Source: Punica granatum (Eukaryota > Streptophyta > Magnoliopsida > Myrtales > Lythraceae). Taken from it: DNA of 64,000 bases. The DNA lies in the NCBI RefSeq assembly GCF_007655135.1, contig NC_045128.1, positions 13,098,230-13,162,229 on the forward strand. The letters are read 5' to 3'. Every line of letters begins with the position of its first letter. Positions within the stretch are counted from its first letter, which is position 1. Positions 43,536 to 57,224 of the stretch are shown here, one piece after another. Both the position numbers and the translations under genes were made by a program. The notes beneath the pieces were generated by a model. It searched no databases. It was not told where the DNA came from and saw only the letters and a list, made by a program, of their open reading frames with translations.

Positions 43536-46500
43536 ATGGCTGATCTTTTCGGGGTGTTCGAGATGAAGGAGAAGGGCAAAGGGTCGACGTCGGCTTATGA
43601 AGGGAAGGTTGTGGTGATTGCTGTCAAGGCTTCCAGGGAGATTCCGAGAGCTGCTTTGTCGTGGGCTCTCACCCACGTCGTTCAGCCAGGTGACAGCATC
43701 AAGCTGCTCGTGGTCATTCCTCCTCATTCCTCAAGTAAAATGTTTTCCTGCCATTTACTTCATTGTCGTTTACGTCTTAACAATCCATTGAATTTAACTT
43801 GATCGATCCCCTAACAAACGTATACTTATATACTAGCTGCAATGGTATGTCGGCTTGGGAGCCTTGGTTTCAGCATCTTTCTGATCATTTTAGCTGTCAA
43901 AGTTGTAACTTTCTTTTAATTTGCTATTGATATTCATGTACAGACTATGGGGTTTAATGCTTGCATAGATAATACATGAGAGTCGGAACTGGAGAATTCA
44001 TGGCTAAAAGGACTAATGAAAAATTCTATGTATTCAAGTAGATCAGGAAAGAAATGTTAAATGGCATTTTACCAATTGATACTAAACCGACATCCTTATC
44101 AAAACTAAACTGACCTTCCAAGATCAGTTTTTTTCTTGTCCTGCCATGGAAGCCCGGTTGACTTTTCCTTCGAAAGTTCCCAGCTTTACCTGTGGTCCTG
44201 TGCAATGAGAAGTTGTCTGAGTAGTTGACAAAGTTTGAGTAGATGAAATCTATATCTTGCCTACTGCAATTAATTTCATTGTGGGCTTCTTTACTTACTC
44301 GTTAACCTCAGAAATATTGCCATAAAAATTGCCTCCAGTTTGTAATTTTGTTCTGATTTTAATGCGTACATGTTCTTATCAGGCAAGAAGATGTGGGGCC
44401 TTGCAAGATTCACGAGTGATTGCACTTCAGGATACCATCATTATCAGTCCATGCCAGAAATCAGTTTAGATCAGAAGGATGATATCACAAATTCGTGCTC
44501 TGACATCATGTATCAGCTTCACAGTGTTTATGATCCAGATAAGGTAGGTCGACGCTCCTCTCATCTCCTTAGAATTCTGAGGCTCTACCTGCTAACTCAT
44601 TTTGATTCGATCTGTTCTGCATCGGTTCCCCTCCGGTTGATCAAACACTGCATCAACTGTGTCTTCATTGAAACTCTCCTTTTTCAGGTAAAGGTCAGAC
44701 TGAAGATTATTTATGGCGGTTCGTCAGGAGTGGTTGCTGCTGAAGCAAAACGACTGAATTCGAGCTGGGTCATTCTGGACAAGTAATAGTTATAATGTAA
44801 ATTGATATACATGTTTTTGCTAAATTTGGGGCGTCAATTTAAATATCTCACACGGTATCAACTAGTTTCTTTTATTTCCATCACTACTGTCGCAGTTAGA
44901 TGATTTGAGTTGCTACCGAAGCTTAAGCTCGATGAAGGAATTGTATCCTATTTACATTTTAACAGTTTGTTTCTTTCATTTGTCCGGCAGAGGACTCAAG
45001 CACGAGGCAAAGACCTGCATGGACGACCTGCAATGCAATGTCGTGGTCATGAAGCGATCAAAAGCAAAAGTCCTCCGGTTGAATCTGATTGGCTCAGCAA
45101 ATCTTGATCAAGAAGTGATGACTTGTCCATCTGTGGAAATAGACCTGTTTCCCACGAACTCAGATCTGCTCGAATACGAAAGTACGATCAGAGGACCAGC
45201 AGTGACTCCCGCTTGTAGTCCCGAACATGATCATGAGCAGGAGTCCCCGTTAACTGCCACTGATGCCAGAGCATCCTCAATATCAAGTTCTGATCCTGGG
45301 AACTCTCCATACTTCATGTCCGAAATCCACGAAAGCTAAAGAAAGAGAATTTGTTTGGTGATGTAATAACAATCATGAGGCCTGAAGAATGCGAATGCGA
45401 GTTTGATGTTGAAAGCAGAAAGGTGGGATTGGCTTCAGCAGCCCCTGACTTCCGGTCTTGGATAGAAGGTATCATTGGGTCTTGTGGTGCTGGCAAGCTC
45501 TCAAAAGACCTTCTGGAAATTTTAAATTTTCCTAAACCAAAAGACAACTCTCTCCTTTTAGAATGTAACGAGTTGCTAGATGAGTTACCACAGTTCGACA
45601 GCGAACACGATCACTTAACTCGAAGAAGCCTCAGGGAAGTAATCCCTTTACTTTCAAGGAATATCCCTCTGAATCCACCTCCACTCTGCTCGGTTTGTCA
45701 GCACAAAGCACCCGTTTTTGGGAACCCTCCAAGGTGGTTCAGTTACTCAGAGCTTGAACTTGCAACTGATGGATTTTCCCAGGAAAACTTCTTGGCTGAA
45801 GGTGGGTATGGATCAGTGCATCGGGGTGTTTTAGCGGATTCCCAGGTTGTTGCTGTCAAACAACACAAGTTGGCGAGCTCCCAGGGCGACCGAGAGTTCT
45901 GCGCAGAAGTTGAGGTCTTGAGCTGTGCCCAGCACCGAAATCTTGTCACTTTGATTGGGTTCTGCATAGAGGACGGAAGAAGACTACTCGTTTATGAGTA
46001 TATATGCAACGGGTCCTTAGATTCCCATCTTTATGGTAAGAAGGCTACAATCCCCAAAAGTTTGGGGAATGCTTGTTACGGTTCTTGATCAGACTATGGC
46101 TGATTATCAAATTTTGAATTTCCTTTATGGTTTATATAATGTCCTTCTAGATATGTAGGGCTTTAAGATCAGCTGGATATTTTCACATCTAATTTGGTCT
46201 TTTCTGCAATCAATTATAGTCTTGTGGTGTGTCGGATAGGCAATTAGTATTCTGCAACCTGCATACCATGCGCTCTGATGTGCTGTTCTTCTGTTAATTT
46301 TCATCTGCGAACTTAAGAAGTCAAAGAATGTTTCGAGTCTTGACCACAATTAGTGAAAAAAAACTTTTCAGGATGCGATAACCGTGATCCTCTGGATTGG
46401 CCTGCCCGACAAAAAATTGCGGTTGGGGCGGCTCGAGGTTTGAGATACCTTCACGAAGAATGCAGAGTGGGTTGCATTGTTCATCGAGATGTTCGACCAA

Positions 46501-47289
46501 ACAATATTCTCCTCACTCATGACTTTGAACCTTTGGTACTCCATTCAATGCTTATATCATTTTATATATCTGTCACAAAGTTTGATGCAAACTTTGTTTC
46601 CTTTTTCATTACAAAGTAAAAGGATCTGAATGTTTTTCTTTTCCTTGTTAGGTTGGAGATTTTGGGCTTGCAAGGTGGCAGCCGGACGGAGACACGGGAG
46701 TTGAGACGAGAGTGATTGGGACCTTTGGGTACTTGGCCCCTGAATATGCCCAAAGTGGTCAAATTACGGAAAAAGCTGATGTCTATTCCTTCGGGATAGT
46801 ACTACTGGATCTCGTGACAGGACGAAAGGCCATGGACATAAACCGGCCAAAGGGCCAGCAGTGCCTCTCTGAATGGGTATGAGTCGGAAAAAGATCATAA
46901 GTTTGAGAAGCGAACTAGAATATAGAAATCCATATTAGATTGATTTTATTCTTATGTTCAAATACATGTTCGTTTTTCTTAAGAGTCAGTTTGTGATATA
47001 CAGGCACGGCCTCTGCTAGAGAGACGAGCGATAAGTGAATTGATCGACTCAAAGTTGAATAACTGCTTTGAGGGGGAGGAGGTCTGCAGGATGCTGAAGT
47101 GTGCTTCCTTATGTATTCGGCGGGACCCAAACCTAAGACCTCGAATGTCTCAGGTTGGATATATCATCTGAACTCTCATCATGACCATTTAGGTATCTTC
47201 CGCATTCATTCTTATGATTGCCTTATTAATTTCTTGTTCACCTTCTGCTTCAGGTGCTTCGAATGTTAGAAGACGACACTGCGTTTTAG
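43536..47289 (+). CDS. Usp-like/receptor-like cytoplasmic protein kinase, frame broken once
   Basis: The N-terminus resembles adenine-nucleotide alpha-hydrolase (UspA-like) domains ([22 protein letters not shown]), followed by a Ser/Thr kinase domain. It belongs to the plant group annotated as 'inactive protein kinase SELMODRAFT_444075-like'. Exons: 43536-43734, 44383-44543, 44688-44782, 44991-46035, 46372-46535, 46652-46876, 47004-47153, 47254-47289. The kinase part has the P-loop [11 protein letters not shown] (about residue 422), [15 protein letters not shown] (about 540; Arg replaces the usual Lys), DFGLARW (about 558) and [11 protein letters not shown]. There is no signal peptide or membrane segment. 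Within exon 4, near 45330-45340, the frame changes by one base: upstream ends at a stop after SEIHES, downstream resumes [10 protein letters not shown]. With the frame restored the length is about 691. ATG 43563 is an alternative start. A homopolymer base error or a real mutation could explain the break. Confidence 0.85.
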
Positions 47290-48905
47290 TGAATGAGGGA
47301 GATGCACAAGTGAATCGGTCATGGTACCAGAATATGTGAATGAAGGGCGAAAGCAGCAACAAAAACAGGATATCATTCCTCAGGCGACGAGCAGAGAAAT
47401 GCCAAACACGTTTGAATATGGAGGATATAAAGCGATTGAACTTATCTGAAAGGTGGTGGCTCAAGTATGGAGGAGAGGAAGCAAGAGCACTTGCCGGTTG
47501 AGTTCGCTTTACTTTTTAGCCGGAACGTAGCATATGATTTTTGTAGGTGGACTAGCAGATTCTTGTAAATGTCCAGTGAAGTAGCCTTAGAGATGCCGTG
47601 TCTCCACGAACCAAGGTTGGTATCGATATTTGTTATTGGTTAAATGTGCAGAATAATTAAGAAGCTTTTTATGCGAAGAGTCTGGTGATGGCAATACATC
47701 TTCTTGCCTTTCTTCCCCAGTTTTATCAAGCTTGCTACCAACAGACCTTTATTAGATGAATTTGGGGGCAAATTCATATGAGCAGTCTTTATCGGATAAA
47801 AAGCTGACCAAACCAATGCGACAGTTCGCTCGTCTCATCATTCAATCGTAAAGTGACTCCGGTGAGGCCAAAGGGACTAGGAAACTTCCTTCCAGCAGGA
47901 CTTTTCTGTCACTTTCATCGGAAGTTACTTAGTTAAAGTTGTGTTTTCGAGTTTCAGCCGTCTTGTCATCTAGATGCAGGGACATTGGTACTTAAGGACA
48001 AAACGAGGATAACTCTCAAATTAAGGGGTCTAAATCTAGCAGAAAGTTTATGGAGGGACTAATTTGGTGGATAGACAAAAGTGCTAAACTGGCGTCCTTT
48101 GGTTCATATCAAGAGAGGTGGATCCTAACAGTTGCGAGTCATGATCCACTGTGATATATCGGGGCGGACAGGAGATCCTAAATGACGGAGAGTCGAAGAA
48201 TTGTTTTGCAATCAATGTTTATGTTTGATCCATGTCGATAACTAATATTCATGTGAACAAACTTGCTCCTAAAACAATCATGTTTACATAAGTAGATCAA
48301 ATTTTTTCAAGTCCACCTATTCAGAATTCGAAATCTATTTTTCGTTGCACTTTGTTAGCCGACCTCATCCCAGCTGAAATTTTTCAATGCATTGTATAGG
48401 CTTGAAATTGAACTTCCATTCAACCATCTTCAGATGATTGAATGATTTAAAAAAGCAATTGCATAATGTATCTCGTTGTCGATAAGGTTATGAGGTATTC
48501 TCCTTCCATTGCCCGAGGCTATATGGACTTATCTTGATCACGAATTACTCACAGTCATTTCGAACTCTTGCATTGAATGTAAAATTCACACGCTGAGAGT
48601 ATAATGTGTCAACTGTATCATTTCTTGTGATTAATTGCATAACGTACACACCGAGAGACATGGCATCGCAGGGCGGTTTCCGACAACAAAATCCGTGGAT
48701 CGGGAACAATATGGAACTAATAAAAACTTTGAGGTGTGGATTTACATGATGAAAAAGTCAGGGACGAAATTGCATCAAAGTTGATATCCTAGGCCTGAAA
48801 TTGTAAAATTTCACAAAAAACCGGGACTCGCTTCTGTTTCTGCACTGAGAGAGACAAGGAAGCAAAGCAAGAGGACCGCAGTTGAAGCTCCGGTGACCGG
48901 AGAAG
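47290..48905. other. Spacer between kinase gene and LPXA
   Basis: It holds the kinase 3' untranslated region (at least to about 47650) and, before 48906, the LPXA promoter and leader. Nothing else is recognised, and no strong repeat signature is visible. Confidence 0.45.
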
Positions 48906-51900
48906 ATGAGCTTTCTCCTCAGAAACCGGGGCTCACTGTCTTCCCCTTCTCTTCGCCTCCTCTTCACCAACAGAACCCTCTCCTGTAATCTCTCTCTCTC
49001 TCTCTGTTGCTGTGTTGTTTCGGTAGAGAGGTGACGGATTGGTCTTTGTTGTGGACAGATGTTTCGGAGAAAGGAGCAGAAGAGGCTAACCCCACTTCTA
49101 TTCACCCAACTGCAGTTGTCCACCCAAACGCCCTCATTGGTCAGGTGACTCCTCCTCGGTTCTTCTTCCTCTTGCTTTTATCTCACTCAAGCAGCTTCCG
49201 GATGATAGAACACAGGCATTTATGGTCTTGTAATTGTCGTACTGTTTCTCAGACTTTTGTCTCTTGAAACAGAGTAAGAACATAGAAAAGAAACAAATTT
49301 GTTTTCTTGGCATCTACTGATACCTTCCCAGTCATGTCAGCTGAGTTATGGGAATTAATGGAGTTTGTTGTCGAAGTGAAACCGTTTTGTTCTTTGATGA
49401 GTTGTGGCTGTTAGTTTGTTTCCAGTTCACTGTGAGTTAATATAAGCTTTCAGGGATGAAAGTTTCAAAGTTTTAGCAAAGCAGAAGTCCGGCTTTTGAA
49501 TCATAACATGCCCATTTAAATTAGTTGTATGTCTCTACAACATTTGTGAAAAAGCTATTGGGAACTACTTGTTTCAGGGAGTTTCAATTGGTCCCTTCTG
49601 TACAGTTGGGCCTTCTGCAAAGGTTGGAAATGGATGTAAACTGTACCCGGGAAGCCACATCTTTGGAAACACAGAATTGGGGATCTCTTGCACTCTGATG
49701 ACGTGAGTTCATAAGGCCACATTTAATTTGAACAGAGTGGAAATTGTACAGAATTGAATAGGAATGGTCCTGGTTTCTTTGGAGATTTTTTCCTGAGAAC
49801 TTTCTATTGCTTAGTACCAAAGAAGATTGCAGATAGAATTGATTAGTATAGACTGATTAGTATTAGACTGTATGGAAAATTGTTAGGAGTGGTTATCTTG
49901 ATGCACTTTTATAGATAAAGAGTGCTAAATTGTCAGGCAGTGGCGCAGTGATTGGAGATGATCTTCCGGGGCGAACGGTTATTGGTTGCAATAATATTAT
50001 TGGGCACTATGCTGTTGTTGGTGTAAAGTGCCAAGACATGAAGTATAAGGTTAGTCTTAGAACTGATGTAAGATGTAAAATGGCATGCTTTGCATTTCTA
50101 TGCCCTTAAAGAGATTTTCTTGTGTGCTGTAGTAAATCTTTTCACTAAATTAAGTCTGTTGAGATTGGTACCTATCTGGGAGAAGATCTGTTTAATGTCT
50201 GTATCAATGTTTTATGCTAATTAAAATATGATGCAGAGGAGTCGCTATAATCATTGCTCGAGGACATGGCTGGTGAATATATGTTATGGACTTTAATTAG
50301 CATCATTTGTATAGCATCTTTGTGATTCATTATCATCATTAGACCTTTGTGCTTAGTGTCATGTCATTGGATATTGAGTTTGTGTATATCATTTGGTTTT
50401 ATAAGAAAGGTTTTCCCTCTTAAGAACTGGAAACCAGTGAGTTCATCTGTTTTCTTAGACAGGGGATGAGTGTTACCTTGATATTGGGGACGACAATGAA
50501 ATCAGAGAACATTGCTCAATCCATCGTTCTTCAAAATCAAGCGACAAAACAGTAGGACTCTGCTTTTATTTTCAACTTGCAATTAGTGGACTTTCATTTT
50601 CATTTATTCCATTTATGCTGTTAATTCTGACGAGCATCAATGACAAGGTAATTGGTGACAACAACCTTATCATGGGATCTTGTCACATTGCACACGATTG
50701 TAAGATTGGAAACAGTAACATCTTTGCGAATAATACTCTTTTGGCAGGCCATGTTGTGGTAGAGGTAAGTTCCCTTATTCAAATTTACTTATATGAGTAT
50801 CTTAAGTATCCTTTGACCGTGACTTGGGACCTAACTAAATTATCTGATTGGAAGTTGCTGTGATTGCATAATAATGCAGGATTATGTGCACACTGCTGGG
50901 GCCACAGTTATCCATCAGTTTTGTCATGTTGGCTCTTTCTCTTTCACTGGAGGTGGTTCCGTGGTACAGAATCCTTCTGCATATCCTGACCCTTATATAT
51001 CAGCTTTGCCTTAAGTTTTTCCTATGGACAAGATAAACATGGGCATAATTACTTAAAAGAAAGGTTATACCTTTGCTACCAACCAAACACCTCAGGACCA
51101 TTTTAGGTGAACACGCCTTGTCAGCTGTTTGGTTCTTGAGAGTCTGCCTGCTAATGTGTTTTATTGCTTTTGCGATTGTTTATCTTTGTTCGTCAGTTTC
51201 TTCTAGAAAACGAGGACGAAGCTTTGTGCTTTCAGCAGAAACACATCTCTAGAGGGCACCCATTTTCATGACCTTATATTGTGTTTTCAAGAAAATGAAA
51301 GTGGAGTCCTAACCACATGACCCATTTGTCAGAAAAATGTTATAACTTCCTGAAGTAGGTTTCATGGTTACGCAGATTACACAGGATGTTCCCAAGTACG
51401 TAATGGTGGCTGGAGAGAGAGCTGAGCTTCGAGGTTTAAATTTTGAGGGTCTTCGGCGTCATGGATTCTCAATCACAGAGGTTGGTGATTGATTCTAAAG
51501 ATTTTAATGATGATTCTATTAGAAATCTATGAGCCACTAATATCAACTAAAGATGAGGAAAATCTCCTGTTGGTTTAAGTCGGAATTTCTATATCCTGCC
51601 TTTATCTTGATATAGGATTTTTAAGCATCATTAGGTGCGAATTTTAAGAATTCTTAGGACTTTTAAGCATCGTACAACTTTTGAAAGCTCTGTGAAGGTA
51701 GAGATGTCAAACTCTGTTGATACTTTTTGGTTTCGTGACCAAATTATACATCCTCGAGAAAGTTTTGATTATTTCCCTTAGGAAGTGGATAATATCTAAG
51801 CTTTTCTGTAACATACTCACATTCATTTGCCCTAGAGAATATTCCAGAAAAGTAAGGAAAATTCTGGTCTGATGTGGTTAAAAATTGATTTATTTAGACG

Positions 51901-52510
51901 TTATATAGTTTGGCTTATTCCGAGCATCAAACTGTATCTTAATCAATAAAAAGAGTTAGAGCTTAATTTAATGTGAGCAGATGGGAAACTAATTGAAATC
52001 GGAATATACAGGCGAGGATCATCATGCATGGGGATAACATTGCACTATCTCTTCGCAAAAACATGAGACCTTTACTTCCGTGTTCGACTGCTTTATGTGG
52101 TGGATGATGTCTGTTGTAGCATTTGAGTCATTTACATGTTTTCACATTACATAGAGGAAATCTTTTGAATAAGACCTGTCTTTCTATGGGCGAGGATGTA
52201 GATGAAGAGCCTGAGGACAGCTTACCAGAAAATATTCTTGCCTTCTGATCCTACTCATGCTAGCTTTGAGGAGCGTCTTGCGGAAGTGGTATTATTGAGA
52301 ACCCTATCTCTTGAAACATCCATCGGAAATGCTCAAACGCTTAATTTATTGATTGTTTATCCTCAAAAAACAACTACACTAATGCTGCAGGAACAACATG
52401 AGTTGTTGGGACATATTCCTGCTGTTTGCGAGATGCTGCGGTCCATTCACAATTCTTTTGCTGAAAATCGACGTGGAATATGCAAGTTCAGACAATGGAG
52501 TGGCTCCTGA
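48906..52510 (+). CDS. LPXA: UDP-N-acetylglucosamine O-acyltransferase LPXA, mitochondrial
   Basis: LpxA catalyses the first step of lipid A-type synthesis, transferring a 3-hydroxyacyl group from acyl carrier protein to UDP-GlcNAc. Plants keep a mitochondrial version. Ten exons join in phase: 48906-48984, 49059-49144, 49578-49702, 49941-50049, 50459-50551, 50648-50764, 50880-50963, 51376-51480, 52202-52288, 52391-52510. The product is 334 residues, the usual length. The N-terminus (MSFLLRNRGSLSSPSLRLLF) is an Arg/Ser-rich mitochondrial presequence. Hexapeptide-repeat turns (IGPFCTVG, IGDNNLIMG, IGNSNIFANN) build the left-handed beta helix. SCHIAHDC (His177, His180) contains the catalytic histidine, and AGH199 is also conserved. 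The C-terminal RRGICKFRQW is typical of plant LPXA. The exon 5 acceptor is TTAG at 50455-50458, chosen because the next AG four bases on breaks the frame. Confidence 0.96.
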
Positions 52511-54410
52511 GGCACAACTAAGTTTAGTCTCTACATCAAGGTACCAACACTAGACATCCTAAAACTGCTAAAGGAATATCTAGTAACTAAAGAAATGAGT
52601 TTATATTACTGTCGAGTCATCTAACAGAACATAGATAACTTATTTAACCAAATGAAAGTGAACAGTATGTTTGAGTTTGAGATATCATCTTTGGACGCTC
52701 TTTCTTTGCAGTTTGGCAGCTTTGTTTTGAGTCTGAGCCAACCCAGCTGACTTTTCCAATCTTCTCAGGCTATTGTCTCTCGGAGCTCGTTCATGTATGT
52801 TGACATGCCATATGTTAGCCGAGCAGCTCACCGCTGAACTGATTGTGACTCATTATTGTATATGTATCATAGTCTAAGCGAAACGGGCCCTTTGCTCTGT
52901 TCACCTTTTTTCAGTTATCGATATAGAACTCGCTATGCAACATTTTTCACTGTAATAAATGATCAACTGTGAGCCTGTGATTCATTCTCCATGCTGATCA
53001 TTCATCTCATTTTGACTGCTATACTTTGATTTTCATCCGTTGATGCTTTCGACTTTCCTCAGCACAGCGAGAACGGCAGGCGGGACTCTACGTTGAAATA
53101 TCCCGGCACTGCTTCATAATTAAGTTCTTTTACTTCTCTCTTGACACCTTCTCTTCCATCTTATTAGTTGATTCAGATCATGTTTACTAAGAAATGCGAG
53201 CGGGATAGAACCTGCCTGTCTCGTGAGGAGTCAATGAGATTGTTCGTTTAAATCCCCTTGCTCGGGTAACTTTTAATGAGGCCACTCATATATGTGCTTA
53301 CACATACTTATCCGAATCCGAATCCGAATCCAAGGGATTTGGTAATTGTTTACTGTTTATAAGTTCAAAAAGGAATAAACTTCTTGTTATTAAAATAAAA
53401 GAATTCGGACAGGATTTTTTTTTCTTTTTTTTGTGTCATTGGAACATATATAAAAAAAAACTACGGTCGGCGGAAATTTGTTTAATAATCATTAAGAGTT
53501 AGATGGTTTTGGTGTTGACTTACAATATCTTTCAATTTGTTAGATTTCTATTTTTGGGTTAGGTATGGTTGAAAGGGGAAACCTCCGACGCCATTGGACA
53601 GCCTGCAAGCGCAACCTCTGCTGCTGCTGCTAATGGGTGGGGGACCATTTCCTAAAATAATGCAAATCTTTTATCTCAATTCAACCCATCCAACTAAACT
53701 ATCCGTCGGTTTGTACGTGCATATCGTGGAATGAGTTGATACGGCATTCATTTGTTTACTAATACGACCCAATGGTCCGTCTAGTAAATGGCGTTCTGGT
53801 ACGCCCCGGTATTCGATGTCGAAAAGATATATAATAGAATGAGTTGATATGGCAATAACTGCGGCTGCGTCAATCAGAATAGTAATTCTATTATTGGGCA
53901 ATATGCCAGCCAGTAAACTCTGGCTTATTCAAGCGATAACATGTGGTGTATATATTAAATTTATGATAAGATGGAAACCCTTTATTCTAAGATAAAACTA
54001 TTTGGTTACATATGACTTTATAGTATTCACATCGTCCTATCCGAATCTCACATATTAATATATATTATCTTCAATGTTTCCACTTAAGGAATTGAGTCTC
54101 TTTTCTTCGTCAAGTTGTCAAGTTCTTCATAGAGTTTCACAATTGCTCCATCGTTAAACCACGACGTAGGTTCTACAAATCTACATATCTATCTATGATT
54201 TGTAATTGCTGAAGTAATAATTGGACTTGGGGGTGTATGCCTGTTTGGCCAAATAGAAACTTATCATTCTTTTATTGGAGATGTTTACGAAATCCCCTCC
54301 TCTCCCTCTATTTTCCTTTACTCAAATGAATGGGTCGAGATTGCGCCATTAAATACTCAATTTTTTTAGAACATCTAATTAATTTGTTCGTGAATTTGGT
54401 CTATCTTTTG
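52511..54410. other. LPXA 3' region and intergenic DNA
   Basis: The first few hundred bases are likely LPXA 3' untranslated sequence. A minus-strand 76-codon frame at 53671-53901 contains a repeated '(I/V)STHS' phrase and a VPERHLLDGPLG segment; I cannot assign it and suspect an old transposon fragment. Confidence 0.4.
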
Positions 54411-54628
54411 TGCATGCATATACCCTTCTTAAGTTTTTCATGTCTAATTAAGTTGCATGATATTAATTTTTTATGTCGAATATTTTTTTGAAAAGATTCA
54501 AAGCATGCATATACCCTTCTTAAGTTTTTCATGTCTAATTAAGTTGTATGATATTAATATTTTTAGAATTTTTTTTTCAAAAGAAATATCATGCGAGTGC
54601 CTGCGCATCGCGCGCGTTAGAAGACTAG
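54411..54628 (+). mobile_element. Helitron 3' end with internal direct repeat
   Basis: A 60-bp segment (CATGCATATACCCTTCTTAAG and following) occurs at 54411-54470 and again at 54503-54562. Further right, GCGCATCGCGCGCG and AGACTAG followed by T end at 54628, a classic Helitron 3' terminus. The 5' end upstream was not located. Confidence 0.55.
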
Positions 54629-54629
54629 T

Positions 54630-57224
54630 TGATAGTGAATTTAAACTCCTCAAGTGACAACTTGTGGATGTTCATGAGAATGGGGATAATAAACTCCTCG
54701 TTGTTAAAAAAATAATGAATATAATAATTTTATAAATTGAGTAACATTGCAATTGACGAGCTAAAATCTCTTCCAAGAGAAATGAGTAACATTGTGATAT
54801 TAAATATTCTGATGTGTGGGTTTGATAAAAGCAGCATGATTGCATGACAAGTCCAACTTGAGAGTGGGAGCCATTCTTCATGATTATGGAAAGAATTTTG
54901 TCCATCGTAGGGTTGGATCGTATTAGTACATTGAACTATAGACGAGTGGGTCGTAATGTCATTCATTATATCAATATAGTCGAAGAAAAAAATAACGTTT
55001 TGTTTTTACGAAGAGTTATGGGAAGTGGTTTCACAGCTATACATGATCATGTTGGTCGGGAGTTTACTTTATCGTAAAAGCATAACTCAACGAATGCAAT
55101 TTAAGATTGCATGTACCCGACGAATAGGACTTTTGTATTTAAAGAAGAAAAAGCGTCCTACTCATTGAAAGTTTGAGTTACTTTGAAATTTTCAAAATAA
55201 AAATATTAACATAAAAACAAAATCATTTAAGTACAATACCCCTAGCACACCCATAATCGCAGGTCGGTTCGTCTACTTATACATAAATATTAATTTAACC
55301 TTCATGGAATGCCGCCACATATTTAGACATTCCTATTTGACCAAATCAACTTCTCATTCACCGATTTTTCATATTCTGAAACTTAACATTAAGTGACCAT
55401 TAACATATATTATGTATCAATTTGGCGGATTAGTTGTTTCATCAAACAATGCTTAAACCCTTTTTTTTTTTTCCCCTCGTCTTCATCATTTACTCCTATG
55501 CATCCCTCTTCATTCTTTCTCTAACATGATGCTCGCTGCCCTTCGATCGTGGGAGAAGAAGTCTTCCATCCGCCACCTCTAATTGTCTCCGGCATCTACC
55601 GTTTAGTCATTCCTGCCATTTTGCCAAATGCTGATACCTCAACGAGGCTCGAACAGTGACAAACGTGAGAAATTTAAAACGAGGTTCTTCTTACAATGCA
55701 AGTAAAGTTTTACCGTAGAAATTTCAACATTTTCAACTATCCGTAGGGTGTCACTTGTGGATGCAACTTCTAATTAGAATAAATCAATTATTCAATTAAA
55801 TCAGTTAGAAATTAAATACTTTATATTTATGACATTTAAAATAAACAGCAATAACGTAATAAATAGGATTGACATAGCGGTTAAAGAGTGTGACTGCCTG
55901 TAGCCGTACTAGCCTATCTCGTGAGCTTACGAGATGTTCACATGGACTATGCGATTAGTCGGGTAGAACCCGAACACCCTCGTTATAAAAATAAAAGGCA
56001 GCAACAACTCATTCATTAATAACTTACAATAAAAAAATTTATTCTCTGATTAGAATTAATTGATTTCAATTAAATTATATAATTGTTATGGAGGGATTAT
56101 TGCTCATTCATTAAACTAATGATAACTCATCCATTAACTTATGCTAAAAGTTTAAAGCTGCAATTTTGAATCTCTTAATTAGAAATAATTGATTTATCAC
56201 ATAGTTCCAAATGAGTTTAACATATGAGTTATCATAATATGCATAACTAATCTAATAGTTTACGAATTACACAAACCAGATGAAAGGCCCGTGCAAATGC
56301 AGGGGGGCTAGCTGCTCAAATTAAGAAAATAATCATTGTACAGTATTAGGATGATAAAAAAAAATTATATAAACAATAAACTGAAAAAGTAAGAGTGAGT
56401 AAAGAATATACTCTCATGATTTAAAGTGGGAAAAAAGTTTTTAAAAAATAGAGAAAATAACAAAAAGATTAATCTCAAGAATTATTACTCCCCTGTAAAA
56501 TTTAACTTCCATCTCCATATCAGTCAAGATGTAAAATAATATTGTTCATGGAAAAATAGAAAGATAAGTAAAATAATAATTGTTGAAATTATATCTAAGT
56601 TTTTGCAATATCAAATATTTACTGTAAATGAATCATAACAATTTATATAAAATATGAACTTTCATATTGAAAATTTTTTTGCTCCATCCTTTTGTGTTAT
56701 TCGTGTAAGGTCTACCTTCCAAGAGCAATTGGAAATATATTAGAATATTAAGTTGTTGTATGAATGCATATATTTATCATGTGATTACCGAGGACTTCTC
56801 TAATTTGGCTTTATTACTTAGATTTCTAGTCTAGAACTACCCCAACCAATCTCTCGGTGGCAGCATGAAATCGTCACTTATCACGTCCTATTTGTGGTAC
56901 TCAAAAGGACATGCCAATTGATAACTTTATTTTCAATGAAAGATGTGGTTATAATTTCAATAAATATTTTCAATACTTGCCTAATGGAAGATTTTCACAT
57001 GATTTGACGTATAAAGTTTGTAATTCCTTCCATGTCTCCTAATCTCAAGATAAAGTTCTAGTGCGGTTTCGCTGCATGTGTGGACACTCGAGCCACTTCT
57101 CAACAATCTTGCCTTCATCAAAACCGACCGAATAGAATGCTTGAAGCAGAGCACCTCAAGAAAGAAAAAAGGTTCTTTCTTAAGGAATTGGTCAAGTGAT
57201 AACATCTCTTCAGGATAAATAATA
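54630..57224. other. AT-rich intergenic DNA
   Basis: No gene is supported. At 56290-56308, GGCCCGTGCAAATGCAGG then CTAG is a degraded Helitron-type 3' end. At 55863-55990 a phrase with TAGCGGTTAAAGAG and a GGGTAGAACCCGAAC segment, followed by an A-rich tail, may be another tRNA-derived SINE. Confidence 0.4.

Noticed and set aside
50463..50551. LPXA exon 5 starting at 50463
   Set aside because: This later AG breaks the reading frame; the TTAG four bases upstream keeps TGDEC and all following codons in frame.
53671..53901. Minus-strand frame with VPERHLLDGPLG
   Set aside because: Protein-like in places, but no family recognised and no splice or start context; kept only as a note in the intergenic entry.
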